NCBI GenBank assembly: GCA_023105745.1
Contig: JALGQZ010000002.1
Span: forward strand, 74,193,285 to 74,257,284
Length of the DNA: 64,000 nt
Source: Austropuccinia psidii
Lineage: Eukaryota; Basidiomycota; Pucciniomycetes; Pucciniales; Sphaerophragmiaceae
Direction of reading: 5' to 3'
Shown here: positions 21,826-35,149 of the stretch, piece by piece
Position numbering within the stretch: the stretch's first letter is position 1
Layout of the letters: every line of letters begins with the position of its first letter
Notes under the pieces: generated by a model
Seen by the model: only the letters and a program-made list of their open reading frames with translations
What the model was told of the DNA's origin: nothing
The model's database searches: none
Program-made: the position numbers and the translations under genes

Positions 21826-23759
21826 TTTCTGACATATTTGATTCCATCCCAGAGTTGTATAATGCTATAAATGACGTGAAAAAACATCTTTCTGATAAAA
21901 ATGACACCATTTGTAACAACATTATAACAAACAACCTGAGTCTGTGCCAAATTAATGAAACACTTATGTGTTTTGAAAAAGTTTTGAGAACAATTAAAAA
22001 TTCCAATAATGATAATTCTTCTAACAATAAAATAAATGAACAATCTGCCATTATTAAAGAATTAACAGATAAATATTCTAAATTCAATATTGATGACATA
22101 ATTGAAACAAGAATTAAACAAGCCATAAATATTATCAAGACAGATAACAAGAAAGTCCTTGAGGACATTTCAAATTCATTTACTGAAGTAAAGACATATA
22201 CCATTGCCTTGAAAAAGTGTTTTGATGCTTCACAAGAAGAAGTATCAAAATTATCAATGAAATTGAATCAAGTCACTGCTGATAATACAAGACAGACAGA
22301 GTTATGGCAAGAACTTACACATAAAGAAGACATGTATAAAATTGAAGTAATAAATTTAATACAAAGCTTCCAACATGAATACAGAAATTCCCAAAGGTGT
22401 AGCAACAGTAAAATGAATGACATTGAACAATTACTGAACACCTTACCAAGAATGTCTACACCTCTAAATCAAAATGAGGGCACAAGAATTTCAAATCCAC
22501 AAGTATTGGATCCTGATAATTCACAATTAAAAAATGAACTATCCACTTCTTTTCATAACTTGGAACCATCAATGGGCCAAGCACTCTTGAAAGAAGTTCC
22601 AAAACTTAAAGAATGGCCTCACTTCAGTGGTGAAGGAGAGTATGACCATATGGAATTCATTAGAGGTATTGACATGATCAAAGAGGATTTTGAATTACCA
22701 GACAGATTGGTAACAGCCAGGTTTAACACCTTGTTTACCAGATCAGCTCACAGATGGTACATCAAAATAAGACAAGCACATGGACACCAGAGTTGGACTT
22801 GGTGGAAAACCCAAATCATCAACAAATGGGCAAATGATGCTTGGAGGTTTAAAGTTGAAACAGCCTTTGAATCTTCCAAATTTAATGCTGATAAAGACAA
22901 AGCTTTACCATGGTTTTGCCAACAAAAGGACAGATTAACAGCATTATATCCTGACATGTCAGAATTTATGATCCATAGAAAAATTCTGAGACAATGTGGA
23001 GGTGACTTAGAGCATGCTGTCAAAAGCAGGACTACTGAACAATCTTCAGCAGAGGATATTATCAATATACTAGAAGAAGTAACCACCAGAACCAAAATTG
23101 GTTCTAGTAGGGTGAATCTTAAAACAAGGTTTAATACACCTTGGAAAGATTCTGTGGACAAAAATCCCAAAGAAAATTCTAGTAATATTAAATATAAATC
23201 TGCAGATACAGTCAGAAAATGCCATATTTGCCAAAGCACCACCCATTTAGCCAATACATGTCCAAAAAGGGGGAAAATCAATGAAATTGACATTGAAAAA
23301 GAACCAGATGTTGAAAAAGAAGACATAATTGAAGACAATTCAGATGATAAGTCATCCATATTCTCTGAATCTTCAAAAGATATAGAAAATATCAATGCCA
23401 CTTTTGAAATCATGGAATCTTATTTGCACTTACCGCAATTGAGCAATGGTCAAGTTGATTTATCAAAAGTTCAAGATGCACAACTTATGAAGACAAAACC
23501 AAACAGAGGAAAAGGTTATACAGCTGGTAACTCCTGTATAACAGAAGTGGTGATTGACAACAAACCCACCAAACTTTTGCTTGACCCAGGAGCCTTCTGC
23601 TCTTGTGTTGGAAAATCTTTTCTTAAGACTTGTGTACCAAATTTTGAAGACCAATTGTTACCAATTGATGGTATAAAATTCAACAGTGCAAGTAACCCAA
23701 TGAAAGCATTAGGAATCTTTGAGACCAATGTCATATTCCCACACATAAATGGGAATTGA
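21162..23759 (+). pseudogene. Element D Gag-protease
   Basis: An 865-codon frame opens at ATG 21162, which lies inside the X intron, 14 nt before its acceptor end. An alternative start is ATG 21822. The first 220 codons overlap X and look like its shadow, apart from a Gag-like start (MPSTRSGASY). Residues 225-440 are rich in Asn, Lys and Ile and probably helical. A capsid-like domain starts near 484 (FSGEGEYDHMEFI, then WWKTQIINKWANDAW). A CCHC knuckle lies near 686 (CHICQSTTHLANTC). The protease motif near 806 is LDPGAF, where the family and F have DTG, so cleavage is probably lost. TGA at 23757 ends the frame; RT continues in the same frame. Confidence 0.85.
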
Positions 23760-26700
23760 AGGATCACAGTTGAATTTGTTGTTATGGAAAATTGCTCTAG
23801 TACCCATTTTATATTGGGAAATGACTATTTAATCATGTATGGGATAGATTTACATAATAACAAAGACAGATACTTTACAATTGGAGACAATAAGCGCCAG
23901 AAATTTGCCTTTTTACCCTTTAAAAGACAAATTACAGTAAACAAAGTATCACCAGTCAACTTAGAGTTAGAGAAATTCAAGTCTGAACAGTTAAATGAGG
24001 CTGAAATAAGCCTTCATCTGACTGATAAGCAAGAAAATGAACTTTCTTCCCTTTTGTATGACCACAGAGGAGCATTTGCTACAGACAAAGAACCCCTGGG
24101 AGCAATTATTGGTCATGAAGTTGACATCATTCTTAACATTGAGAGACCTTATCCACCACTCTTAAGAAGACCTGCTTATCCAGCAAGTCCAAAATCAAGA
24201 GAAGCTCTAGAAATTCATATCAAAGAACTTCTAGACCTTGGTGTAATAAGAAAAGTAGGCCACAATGAGGAAGTAGAAATAACTACACCAGTCATAGTGG
24301 CGTGGCATAATGGAAAATCCAGAATGGTTGGGGACTTTAGAGCTCTGAACACTTACACTGTTCCAGACAGATACCCAATACCAAAAATCCAAATTGCCCT
24401 TACTCAAATATCTCAAGCAGTGTATATAACCACTATGGATGCCCTTAAAGGATTCCATCAAAATGTAGTAACACCAAGAGCAAGAAAATACTTGAGAATT
24501 ATTGTTCATTGTGGAGTGTATGAATACTTAAGGATGCCCTTTGGTATCAAAAATGCACCTTCACACTTCCAAAGAATGATGAATGAAATCTTCCCTGAAG
24601 AACTCTCAGAGGGATGGTTAATCATTTACATTGATGACATTATTATCTGTTCAAAGACTTGGGAGGAGCACATGTACAGATTATCAAGAGTTTTGACAAA
24701 AATCCAATCAGTAAACATGAAAATCTCCTTGAAGAAATGTCATTTTGGATTTAAAGAACTTAAGGCACTAGGACATGTTGTATCTGGTTTGTCCCTTGGA
24801 ATTGATAAAAACAAAGTTGCAGCAGTATTGTTAAAACCCATGCCTCAGAATAAGAAGGAAATTCAGTCATTCTTAGGTTTTGCAGGATATTACAGGCAAC
24901 ACATTAAAGACTTTGCATCCATAGAAAGACCACTTTATAAGTTGTGTGACAAAGACACAGTATTTGAGATGACTGTTGACAGAGTCAAAGCTTTTGAGTC
25001 TCTAAGAGAAGCATTGACCACTGCTCCACTCTTACTGATGCCAGACTTTAAATTGCCTTTCAAACTGTATATTGATGCATCAGGGGATGGACTAGGTGCT
25101 GCACTTCACCAAGTTCAGATCATAAATGACAAACCTGTAGAAGGACCAATATGTTTCATATCCAGGCAAATCAAACCAACTGAAGCCAGATATGGAGCAA
25201 GTCAAATGGAATGTCTATGCCTTGTCTGGGCCTTAGAGAAATTGAACTATTTCTTAGAGGGATGTGTTTTTGAAGTAATAACAGATTGTACAGCTGTGAA
25301 ATCACTTTTGAACATGAAAACACCTAACAGACACATGCTCAGATGGCAAATAGCCATACAAGAATACAGAGGCAATATGACTATTGTTCATAAGGATGGG
25401 AATATTCATAAGAATGCAGATGGACTAAGCAGATGTCCATTACCAAATAACATTGATAATCCTGCTTATGTTCCAGAAGAAGCTTCACCACAAATTCCAA
25501 TAGAAGGAATAAGTGTTACAGACTTGAACACCACCTTCTTTGAAGAAGTCAGAAATAGTTACACTCAAGATAAGAATTGTAGCATCTTATGCCAATTACT
25601 TAACAAAGACTGTAAAGACAACTCTCTAATACATGCCTTGGATGAAGTATGGAGAAAATCTTATAATGAAGGGAGATTTCACCTACTGGATGGTATAATT
25701 TACCACAGAACCAAGCACACATGTGTCATGACAGTTGTAGACAGGTCATTAATCAATCTTGTACTGAAAGAATGCCATGATAGTCCCTTTTCAGGACATC
25801 TTTCTGAGGACAGAACAAGAGAGAAAGTAAAGACCTGCATATGGTGGCCAATGTGGCAAAAAGATGTTGCAGAATATTGCAAAACCTGTGACAGATGCCA
25901 AAAGGCAAATAAATCCACTGGCAAAAGACTTGGAAATATGATGAAAATCCAAGAACCAAACAGACCTTGGGAAATTGTCCATATGGATTGGGTAACTGGC
26001 CTACCACCAGGAGGTGACAGGAGCTATAATGCTTGCCTAGTAATTGTGGACAGATTCAGTAAAACTCCAATCTTTTTACCATGTCACAAAGATGATACAG
26101 CCATGGATACAGCTCTTCTGATATGGAATAGAGTAGTGTCATGGACTGGGATATTTACAAATATCATCAGTGATAGAGATCCCAAATTCACTTCACCTCT
26201 ATGGACAAATCTTCACCAATTATTTGGCACAAAACTGTCTTTCTCTACAGCCTACCACCCACAAACTGATGGTCTGGCTGAAAGAATGATCCAAACCTTA
26301 GAGGACATGGTGAGAAGATTTTGTGCATATGGCCTTGAATTCAAAGATTGTGATGGATTTACCCATGATTGGTGTACTCTGTTACCAGCACTGGAATTAG
26401 CATATAAAACATCAATCCATTCCAGTACCAATCAGACTCCTGCTATTCTAGAAAAAGGATGGAACCCCAAGTTACCCCAAGATTCCTTGAGGAAAGACTT
26501 AATTGAAATACATCCCACAGCTGCTAGCTTCAAAGGAATGCTAGACAAAGCTAGAAAGCATGCAGTGAGATGCATGGAGGACTCTTTTGCATATGCTAAA
26601 GACAAATGGGATAAATCTCATGCAACTCCAGATTTCAAAGTGGGGGACCTAGTTCTTGTATCCACCACTAACTTCAATAACATCAAAGGATGTAAAAAGT

Positions 26701-27086
26701 TAAAAGACTCCTTTGCAGGACCTTTTGTGATTAAGGCCCTCCATGGAGAAAATGCTGTTGAAGTAGAGTTATCTGAAGAACTTAGCAATAAGCACCCTAC
26801 ATTTCCAGTAAGCTTGATAAAGCCATACAAATCTAGTGATGCTGAGAAATTTCCCTTGAGGAATAATATTCCCCAAGTTATACCTCCTATTGAGACATCT
26901 GGTACTAAGAAAATAACCAAAGTTCTTAAAGAAAGGAAATTAAGAACCAAGAAAGTAAGGGAATACCTTGTTAGGTACAGTGACCCAACTTGTGAAGATG
27001 AATGGTTAGAAGAGAAAGATATACCAGAAGCCACCAAACTCCTGAGGAGATTCAGACACACTAGAAACACCAATATTACAAAGTAA
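23760..27086 (+). CDS. Element D polyprotein: protease end, RT, RNase H, integrase, chromodomain
   Basis: The frame is continuous with gag across one TGA; first Met is at 23784 (1100 codons from there). Residues from that Met: protease C-terminus (FILGNDYL near 10), RT ([11 protein letters not shown] near 215, YIDD at 282), RNase H (IDASGDGLG near 430, [29 protein letters not shown]), integrase zinc finger ([10 protein letters not shown] near 660, CKTCDRC near 699), core DDE (VHMDWV near 733, SDRDPKF near 796, DGLAERM near 830), and a C-terminal chromodomain-like module ([24 protein letters not shown] near 1060-1093). All catalytic residues of RT, RNase H and integrase are present. Expression would need readthrough of the TGA or its repair. 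Confidence 0.92.
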   Translation, partial: RITVEFVVMENCSSTHFILGNDYLIMYGIDLHNNKDRYFTIGDNKRQKFAFLPFKRQITVNKVSPVNLELEKFKSEQLNEAEISLHLTDKQENELSSLLYDHRGAFATDKEPLGAIIGHEVDIILNIERPYPPLLRRPAYPASPKSREALEIHIKELLDLGVIRKVGHNEEVEITTPVIVAWHNGKSRMVGDFRALNTYTVPDRYPIPKIQIALTQISQAVYITTMDALKGFHQNVVTPRARKYLRIIVHCGVYEYLRMPFGIKNAPSHFQRMMNEIFPEELSEGWLIIYIDDIIICSKTWEEHMYRLSRVLTKIQSVNMKISLKKCHFGFKELKALGHVVSGLSLGIDKNKVAAVLLKPMPQNKKEIQSFLGFAGYYRQHIKDFASIERPLYKLCDKDTVFEMTVDRVKAFESLREALTTAPLLLMPDFKLPFKLYIDASGDGLGAALHQVQIINDKPVEGPICFISRQIKPTEARYGASQMECLCLVWALEKLNYFLEGCVFEVITDCTAVKSLLNMKTPNRHMLRWQIAIQEYRGNMTIVHKDGNIHKNADGLSRCPLPNNIDNPAYVPEEASPQIPIEGISVTDLNTTFFEEVRNSYTQDKNCSILCQLLNKDCKDNSLIHALDEVWRKSYNEGRFHLLDGIIYHRTKHTCVMTVVDRSLINLVLKECHDSPFSGHLSEDRTREKVKTCIWWPMWQKDVAEYCKTCDRCQKANKSTGKRLGNMMKIQEPNRPWEIVHMDWVTGLPPGGDRSYNACLVIVDRFSKTPIFLPCHKDDTAMDTALLIWNRVVSWTGIFTNIISDRDPKFTSPLWTNLHQLFGTKLSFSTAYHPQTDGLAERMIQTLEDMVRRFCAYGLEFKDCDGFTHDWCTLLPALELAYKTSIHSSTNQTPAILEKGWNPKLPQDSLRKDLIEIHPTAASFKGMLDKARKHAVRCMEDSFAYAKDKWDKSHATPDFKVGDLVLVSTTNFNNIKGCKKLKDSFAGPFVIKALHGENAVEVELSEELSNKHPTFPVSLIKPYKSSDAEKFPLRNNIPQVIPPIETSGTKKITKVLKERKLRTKKVREYLVRYSDPTCEDEWLEEKDIPEATKLLRRFRHTRNTNITK

Positions 27087-27097
27087 TATTCTTTTTT

Positions 27098-27109
27098 AGG
27101 GGGAGGGAA
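27098..27109 (+). other. Polypurine tract of element D
   Basis: The purine run agggggagggaa directly precedes the 3' LTR. The same tract occurs in D' (16220-16231). Confidence 0.8.
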
Positions 27110-28944
27110 TGTGAGCCTTAGAGGTAATTTCATATACCCAAAAGACCACAAATATAAAAAATAACCTATTAATATAAATAAAATAAATTTATTTATATTA
27201 TTAAAATAAAAATAAAAAATATAAATATAAAATTATATTAAAAATAAAAAATTAATTATAATTTAAAAATAAAATTACTTTAAATTTTGTAAATATAAAA
27301 TTACATTTATACTTGAAAAATTTAAGTAAAAATGAAATTTTAACAAAATTGTGAAAAAATAAATAAATTTGGAAAAAAGTTAAATAAAATTTATTATAAC
27401 TTTTTATCCAATAAATAAACATATAAATTTTATTTCACCATTGGATTCCTCATAAAAAATCAGGTGGGGTCACCTCTGAGTGAAATTTTTGTGACTCAAC
27501 TCTAAATAAGCTTAAATTAAGTTTTTAGTATTTTCAATACAAAAGTTGAAAATCCTCAAAACTTCAATTTAATTCACACCACATGTGGTGTTAACCATCA
27601 ATTTTTGTGTTAAAATTGAGGTGTTGTGTTTAGTTTAGAAGTTATGAGGAATTAAAGTATTTTCAATTGAATTCAATTGAAATGTCAAAATGTGCGCGTG
27701 TATTACATAAGTGAACTTTGATTTACATATGAGGTGTCAATTATTACTGTATTGTACTGTACAATTGAATTGAATTACATGTGTAAATTATAAGTATAAT
27801 ACATGATGAGGAATTAAAGGAAAAATAAATTGGAAAGATTAAATTTGGGGGGGAAAAGGAACTCCAGCTCTAAGGGGGAGCTAGACCCCCAAAATCCTTG
27901 CTGACAGGCGTGGGATGTCAAAATTCACGCAAAAGTTCATCACTTTTGGCCTGGAATTGAGTTACAGGGTCTGTGGACTCAATTGATGATGAGGTTTTGA
28001 TACCAACTGGGGTAGTTTTAGCTGTTGCCAAGAAGGTAAAACTACCCTTAAGATAAAACAATCATAATAAAAACAGTTTTAACTGGTTTCTACGCCTCTG
28101 ACACACATTCTGACGTGTTTTGAAGGCTCTAGGCCTGGTATTGCTATAGTAATGGCTGATTTAAGGGTCTAAAATGGCTAAAAATGGCTAAAAATGGCTT
28201 AAACCAGCCCTTTTTGGTCTAAACCAGGGTTCAATGATGCCATAATTGGCTTTTCTGTTGTCAGACTGTTTTTCACGACTGACAAGAGTAAATTTTACTT
28301 TTGGAGTAAGAGAATTGATGGCTATAAAAGAATGTCTTCTTTGCCCCACTTTTCTCTTCATGTTAGAATCTTTTCCTTTTATTAATTAGTTTAAAACTGT
28401 TAAACCAATCAATCAAAGATTCCAACCACCACTTTTAAATCATTTTAATCCTTTTAACCACGTGAAAAAATCATTATAATCATTGTTTGTAACTCTTATA
28501 ATCATTTTTACCCCTGAACCACCCCAAAAGTGAATTAAAGCATCTTTCATCACTGTAAACTTTGTCACTTTGTTTCCAAATTCACTCTGGTCACTTTTGG
28601 GCGGGTTTTTTCTTTAATATTCTTTTTAAAGACTTTGTTCTTTAATTAATTGCTTGCAGCTCTTTGCTCAATTAATTCCAATTGAAATTGCTCTTGAAGA
28701 AATTTCTTTTGTAGCCTTAAAATATCTCTTGTAGAGTATTTTTTGGATAAATCTTTATTGTTGGTAAAACAATAAATTTTTATATTATTGTTTTATACTA
28801 ATAAAGCTATAAACAATAAAATTGGCGTGTTTTCTCTTAAAAATAATATTTCATACTATTTTTAACTGAATTTTACCTTATACAAATTTTGAGGACAGGA
28901 AAAGTACTTGATTTTTAATCAAAGTTTCATATCCACACCTTACA
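27110..28944 (+). repeat. 3' LTR of element D
   Basis: It is 1835 bp and nearly identical to 18855-20690. Visible differences include acatatt/acctatt at the start, tttgtaact/tttgtgact, cctttctg/ccttgctg and the length of one T run. It is followed by E sequence. Confidence 0.92.
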
Positions 28945-30149
28945 GGTCTTGTCCCCATTGTTCTTGAAAAAGGGCACAAAATGGCATTGGGGCCATTTTG
29001 GACCATACCAGGAATTCTGGGCCTTGGCCATCACCATGGCCATTTTTTGATGTTTCTTGGTTTAAGGCCATTTTTGGCCTTTTAGGATCCTTTTGTGATT
29101 TTGTTGTCCAACAGTCCGCAGGCTGTAATACCCCATCCGTGGACCATGATTTGCAGTCTGTGGAGGATATTGGAGACCCCCTGGGCCCAAATAGGATGGG
29201 GTTCTAGGGGGTCCATGGGACCAATTTTCCACCACATGGCCTGGGTCCAGGACCATCAAGACCCTGACCTCCCCAAAGCTGAGGAGGAGGTCCTGGGTAG
29301 TGATTTCAATCCAAGAGAACCAGGATCTTCATTTTTTGAGGACTTTGAGGGGGGGCATAACCCAATTATTTCCCACTTCCTTGATGAATTTCTTCAGGCT
29401 TGAAGTGTGATATTCTGATGCCTTGACTTTGTCTGCTTGCATAAATATTTAGTCATGAGTTCCAAGCTGACTGAACTCACTGAATATTCTCCTTCTGCGC
29501 CGCCACCTTCTGTGCTTTGTGGTTTTGGAATCCTCATTTATTGGCTCCGCCTTGGTAAAGGTGAAATAATGAATGATCCCTAGAATAATTTTGATCATTA
29601 GGGTAGAGATAACTTGTTGGTGTTTGGTTTGACTTCTATCCCCACTCTTATAAAATAATAAAAATTTAAATTCAAATTTTAAAGAATAAAGAAATGAAAT
29701 CATGATTTTGGCCAAGGATGTTCTGAAAAGTAAAACCAAGCATTTGATGCTCACAGAGTGGCCAAGGTGATGTTTTACAAAAATTAAAACCCTCAGGGAT
29801 GCATACCAGGAGATGGAACTCACTTTCATAACTTCCACTCCCCACCAAGCACCATAATAGAATAAATGACTTTCCCATAACTGAATTTGAGTTAAGGAAT
29901 GTCTTGAATAATTTGGAATAATAAAATATGAAATAACAAGAAAATATCAAAGAAAAAGAGAGAATCTGGCCATATTTTGATGAAGGGACAACTTTGAGGG
30001 TATTGATGTTGCAAGTTCTTCTGTACCTGTCCAAAAACATTGACAAGTGCTGAGAAGTTGGCAACGGTAATGCTTACAACATATTTGGGTAGAATAACCC
30101 CTTAAAGGGGCATGCCAGGAGAGGAACGTACTTTCATAAACTCCAATCC
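28945..30149 (-). other. Element E 3' internal region
   Basis: 29740-29853 (minus) matches the post-chromodomain block of A and B (ggtgcttggtgggg, gtgagttcc, CACCTTGGCCACTCTG), and 30060-30140 is a second diverged copy of the block. 28945-29400 is GGCC-rich with no recognised gene. A plus-strand open frame at 29095-29403 has no recognisable domain. No counterpart of the zinc-cluster gene of A was seen. Confidence 0.6.
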
Positions 30150-31960
30150 TGTGAGCCTTGGAGGTATTTTCATATACCCAAAACACCACAAATAACAAAA
30201 TAAGATACAAATATAAATAAACTAAATTTATTTATATTATCAAAATAAAAATTAAAATATAAGTACAAGTATATATAAAAAAAATGAAAATTTTTTTATA
30301 ATTTAAAATAAAAATTACATTAAATTTTGAAATTATGAAAATGCATTTTTTACTTGAACAAATTGAGTAAAAATTAGCTTTTAACAAAAATAATAAAATT
30401 AAAATATTTTTGGTAAAATTTTACAAAAAATATATTCTAACTTTTTATCCAATAAATAAACTTAAGAAAATTTGTTCACTATTGGATTCCTCATAAAAAA
30501 TTAATGTGGGGTCACCTCTGGGTAAAATTTCTGTAACTCAACTCTAAATAAACTTAAATTAAGTTTTTAGTATTTTCTGCACAAAAGTTGAAAATACTCA
30601 AAACATTAATTTAATTCACACCACATGTGGTGTCAACCATCAATTTTTGTGTTGAAATTGAGGTGTTGTGTGTATTTTAGAAGTTATGAGGAACTGAAGT
30701 ATTTTCAATTGAAATGTCAAAATGTGCGCGTGTATTACACAAGTGAACTGAAATTTACATATGAGGTATCAATTATTACAGTTGTGTACTTTAAAACTCA
30801 ATTGAATTGTATGTGTAAATTACAAGTGTATTACATGTTGAGTAATTAAAAGAAAAAAATAAATTGGAAAGATTAATTCTGGGGGGGAAAAGGTACTCTA
30901 GCTCCAAGGGGGAGCCAGACCCCAAATTTCTTTCTGACAGGCATGGGATATCAAAATCCACGCAAAGGTTTATAAATTTTGTCCTGGAATTGAGTCACAG
31001 GGTCTGTGACTCAATTGATGATGAGGTTTTGATACCAACCAGGGCAGTTTTAACTGTTGCGGGGAGGGTAAAACTACCCTTAAGTTAAAACAATATTAGT
31101 CAAAACAGTTTCAACTGGTTTCTATGTCTCTTACACACCTTTTGACATGTTTTGGAGGCTCTAGCCCAGGTATTGCTATAGTAATGGCTGATTTAAGGGT
31201 CTAAAATGGCTAAAACCAGCCCTTTTCTGGTTTAGACCAGGGTTCAATGATGCCATAATTGGCTTTTCTGTTGTCATTGTGTTTTTCCCCGACTGAAAAG
31301 AGTAAATTTTACTTTTGGAGTAAGAAAATTGATGGCTATAAAAGAATGTCTTCTTTGCCCTACTTTTTGCTTCATGTTGAAATCTTTTTCCTTTTATAAT
31401 TAGTTTAAACACTGTTAAACCACTCAATAAAGGATTCCAACCACCCCTTTTATATAATTTTAAGCCTTCTAACCACATGAAAAAAATCATTATAATCATT
31501 TTTTGTAACTCTTATAATAATTTCTACCCCTTGAACCACCCCATAATTGAATTAAAGCATCTTTCATCACTGTTGGCTTTGTCAATTTGTTTACAAATTC
31601 ACTCTGGTCACTTTTGGTTGTGTTTTCTCTTCAAATGCCTTTTTAAAGATTTTTTATTTAATTAATGGCTTGCAGGTTTTTGCTCAATTAATTTCAATTG
31701 AAATTGCTCTTGAAGAAATTTCTTTTGTAGCCTTAAATATCTCTTGAAGAGTATTTTTGGATAAATTTTTATTTTTGTTAAAAAATCAAATCTTTATAAT
31801 ATTATTGTTCTATACTTATAAAGTTAAAAAAAATAAAAGTGGCATGTTTTCTCTTAAAAATACTACTTCATACTATTTTTAATCATTTTTTACCTTTTAC
31901 AAATTTTGAGGACAGGAAAAGTATTGCTTTTTAATCAAAGTTTCATATCCACACCTTACA
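30150..31960 (+). repeat. Solo D-type LTR inside element E
   Basis: This 1811-bp LTR runs from TGTGAGCCTTGGAGG to CCACACCTTACA with no internal region. It is flanked by aatcc and aatac, a target duplication with one mismatch. It is clearly more diverged from the D LTRs than those are from each other. It interrupts the post-chromodomain region of E. A solo LTR arises by recombination between the two LTRs of a former full element. Confidence 0.85.
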
Positions 31961-32260
31961 AATACCCACCAAGAACCATAAATAAAACTCTTGATGTATT
32001 TGGACCAGGCTTGTCAGGATACAATGAGTGGAAATCTTTGTCAAGGTCTGGTGAGCTGGTAAGGTTGGAGTCTGGCTCCCAAGCTGTTTTTTGTGGGTCT
32101 TCACTGAATCCTTTCCACTATACAAGGTACCATAACTTACCTCTTTTGAGTTTTGAGTCCAGAACCTGATCCATCCCATTCTTCTGGCTTGTCCACTAAT
32201 ATTGGTGGTTGTGACAATTGTTTTCTTTTGGGATACTTGAATGTTTGACTGGTTCTAGTA
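31961..32260 (-). pseudogene. Element E chromodomain remnant
   Basis: On the minus strand the sequence for DSKLKR and YLVEWKG is disrupted by frameshifts. The readable frame at 32179-31943 gives translation in the wrong phase, but the underlying bases match the chromodomain of B at 9460-9640. The region ends at the solo LTR. Confidence 0.65.
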
Positions 32261-32269
32261 ATGACACAT

Positions 32270-33600
32270 GGAAGACAGGGTGAACTTACTTCCATTGCAA
32301 AGGCAACTTGAGGTTATATGCATGGCTTCCAACCTTCCTCAAGACTTCAAAAAGGTTCCAACCATATTTTTGAACTATTATTGGTGGGTCTTTTAGTCTT
32401 GATATTTTTGGAAGATAGCCATACTTTTTCCCCAGATTGGAAATCAGGTGGAATTGTCCTATTTCTATCTGCATACTTTTTGAATCTCCTTATTGCTGAC
32501 TCCAATTCATCTTTGACTACTTGCTGTATTGATTGGAGCTTTGTTGATAACTTTCCAGAAGGTGAGTCTTGAGAAATATGGATGGAGTCAAAACAGGGAT
32601 TTCTTCCATAAACAGTGGAAAAAGGTGATTGTTTTGTTGATGAGTTTTCTGCATTATTCTAAGCAAATTCAGCCAGAGGGAGCAAAGTGTGCCAGTCATC
32701 TTGATTGTAACTGAAATAAATCCAAAGATACTGTTCTAGAATCTGATTTATGCTCTCTGTCTGTCCATCTGTTTAAGGGTGTAAAGCAGTTTCAAGGTCT
32801 CTTGATATCTTGAGCTGCTGACATAATTGAGTCCAAAATGATGAAACAAATAAGGATCCTCTATCACTAACAATACTGGCTGGGAGACCATGTTTGGAAA
32901 TGACATTGTTAATGGAAATTTGAGGTAAGTCCAGGGCAGTAATTTTCCCATAAGCTGGAATGAAGATTGCCATTTTTGAGTACCTGTCCACAACTACTGA
33001 AGTTTAATCAAAGCTGTTTAACAAGGGCAAGCAATTGATAAAGTCCATTGATAATGAATTCCAAGGACCAGATGAAATTTGAAGAGGCTTGAGTAATTCA
33101 AAATTCTTATGATCAATGTTCTCTTTTCTTGAACATTGCTCACATGAGGACACATAGTCTTTAATTAATTGATTCATGCCAGCCCAATAGAAATCCCTCT
33201 TGATGAGCTTGAGGGTCTTTTCCTGGACAAGGTGGGCAGCCAATGGTGATTCATAACGCTTTTGAGGAACATTGAGTTGGATTTCTTCATTGCTTGGTAT
33301 TACCACTCTATCTTGGAATAAGAGTAACTTAGCTTGAGGTTCAAGAGTGTAATCTGAGACTGATTCACCTCTTTCTAGTTTCTTGAGTATTTCCTTGTAG
33401 TCTTTGTCTTTCCTTGCTTCTTTTTGAATATGCTCAACTAAATCTGATAATATTTCAACCTTAATTGAGAAGAATACTGACTCTTGAATTCCATCTTGCT
33501 TGATCACTTGATGAAATCGTTGAGGATTCTTGCTTATTAAGTCCACCCCCCTCTCTGGGTACATGTTGTCCCAATGTGACAAGGCAGCTGGTAAAGTGGC
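32270..33600 (-). pseudogene. Element E integrase
   Basis: Readable minus-strand pieces: zinc-binding region with SSCEQCSRKENID (near 33130), core LSMDFINCLP (near 33050), DRYSKMAIFIPA (32990), SIVSDRGSLF (near 32870), then QQLKISRDL. The Glu context near 32760 and the C-terminal HAYNLKLPLQWK (32290) are in other frames. Several stops and shifts separate them. This region shows what A has lost in its integrase deletion. Confidence 0.82.
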
Positions 33601-34930
33601 CAGCCTGCCTGGGTGGTAAGTGATAGTGAAATGAAATTTGGAAAGGAACTCAGCCAAATGGGCCTGACAATGGGTAAGAACTTCGGAAGAAATGAAATAC
33701 TGAAGAGAAGAGTGGTCTTTCAGGACCTCAAAACCTTTTGTAAAAGAAAGAAGAAAAGCCCTTCAGCGCTTGAGAGCCCAAACTAAGCCAAGGAGTTCCT
33801 TGTCATCAATTTCATAGTTTAGCTCATCTGGTAAAAGCTTGCAGCTATCAAATGCAATGAGATGCTTTCCTGAGTCATTCACCAGACTCAGTACAGCACC
33901 CAAGGCATAATCAGAGGCATTGGTCTCTACAATAGTTGGTAGAGAAATATTGAAAGGAGAGAGGATAGGAGCAGTGGTGAAAGCTTCTTTGAGTATTTGA
34001 AACTGACTAAGAGCTTCTTCATTGATGATAAAAGGAGAATCTTTTTTGAGGAGGGAAGTGAGGGCAGTGATTTTTTTAAAGTCATTTATAATTAAACAAC
34101 AATAAAAATTGGCAAAGCCAAGGAAAGATTGAAAGGCTTTGATGTTCTTGGGCTGTGGCCAATTGAGGATTTGCTGAACCTTTGAATCATCCATGTTGAG
34201 AAAACATAGCCCAAATATTCCACACTTGAGGCTTTGGCAAACAAATTATTGTCTGTCATTCTTTGGAGGACAGAGGCCATATGTCTGAAATTTTCCTCCT
34301 CAGAACTAGAGAAGACCATAATATCATTAAAATAAACTACAACAAAAATGTCCAAGAAATCTGCAAATATAGCATTTACAATATTCTGGAGAGAAGCAGG
34401 AGCATTGGTAAGGCCAAATGGCATAGCCAAATACTCATAACTACCATATCTGGTTCTAAAGGCAGTTAAGTGCTCATCCCCCTCGTTGATTCTCAGGAGA
34501 TTATATGCACAACACAGATCTATCTAGGAGAAGATATTGGAACCATTTAATATGGTAAGAAGCTGTTTCATACAAGGAACAGGATACCTGTTCTTCCTAG
34601 TGAAAGCATTGAGTTTTTGGTAGTCAACACACAAACAAAGGCCCCCATCCTTTTTCTTAATAAAAAGGACGGGCGCGCCTGTAGAAGAGGAGCGTGGCCT
34701 TATAAAACCTTCCTCTACATTCTCTGAAATGTAGGCCCGCAGTGTTTCTGACTCTTCATTTGATAATGAGTAGATAACACCAACTGGAGGTAGAAGACCC
34801 TTTAATTTGATATGATGATCAAAGGCGCCATGTGGAGGAAGTTTCTCTGCTTTAACCTTGGAGAATACATCCAAATACTGGTGATAAGAAAGAGGGACTA
34901 CCTTTATAACAGTTTCAATCTCTTATGGCT
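33601..34930 (-). pseudogene. Element E reverse transcriptase and RNase H
   Basis: RT pieces lie at 34874-34524 (KKKDGGLCLCVDYQKLN), ending in TAG just before the IDL motif, and 34430-34092. The catalytic motif is YFND instead of YxDD. The connection and RNase H region is at 34194-33763 (ETNASDYALGAVLS, IDDKELLGLVWALKR), also with Asn for Asp in the first motif. The product would be inactive. Confidence 0.85.
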
Positions 34931-35149
34931 CTTCCTCCTCATCCCACTGCTCCTCCAGAGAAGCATGAAAGGATAAAGTAGGAAGGTTCATATCCCCTTG
35001 AAAGAGATGAAGTGAATATATAGAAACATCTTCTAAAAAATCTTTTATCTCTTGGTGGAAGTAATGACTGAGAGGGAATGATGGCAGGGGTATGGACAGA
35101 AGGAGTAAGGGAAGGTGTCTTAAGTTCACCTGCCAGAGAAGCACTGTTG

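Larger units (their letters stand above)
18855..28944 (+). mobile_element. Full-length Ty3/gypsy element D
   Basis: The element is 10,090 bp with LTRs of 1836 and 1835 bp that differ at about nine visible positions, so insertion is recent. Order: LTR, primer-binding site, spliced X frame, gag-protease, one TGA, RT-RNase H-integrase-chromodomain, polypurine tract (27098-27109), LTR. Flanks are gttct and ggtct, a target duplication with one mismatch. It sits in the 3' region of E. Confidence 0.92.

Noticed and set aside
21512..23413. Long antisense open frames in the gag region of D (22204-21512 and 23413-22748)
   Set aside because: They mirror the sense gag codons, have no recognisable domain and no plausible promoter; treated as shadows.
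29095..29403. Plus-strand 102-codon frame as a remnant of the zinc-cluster gene in E
   Set aside because: No Cys motif or sequence resemblance to 12416-13584 could be seen.
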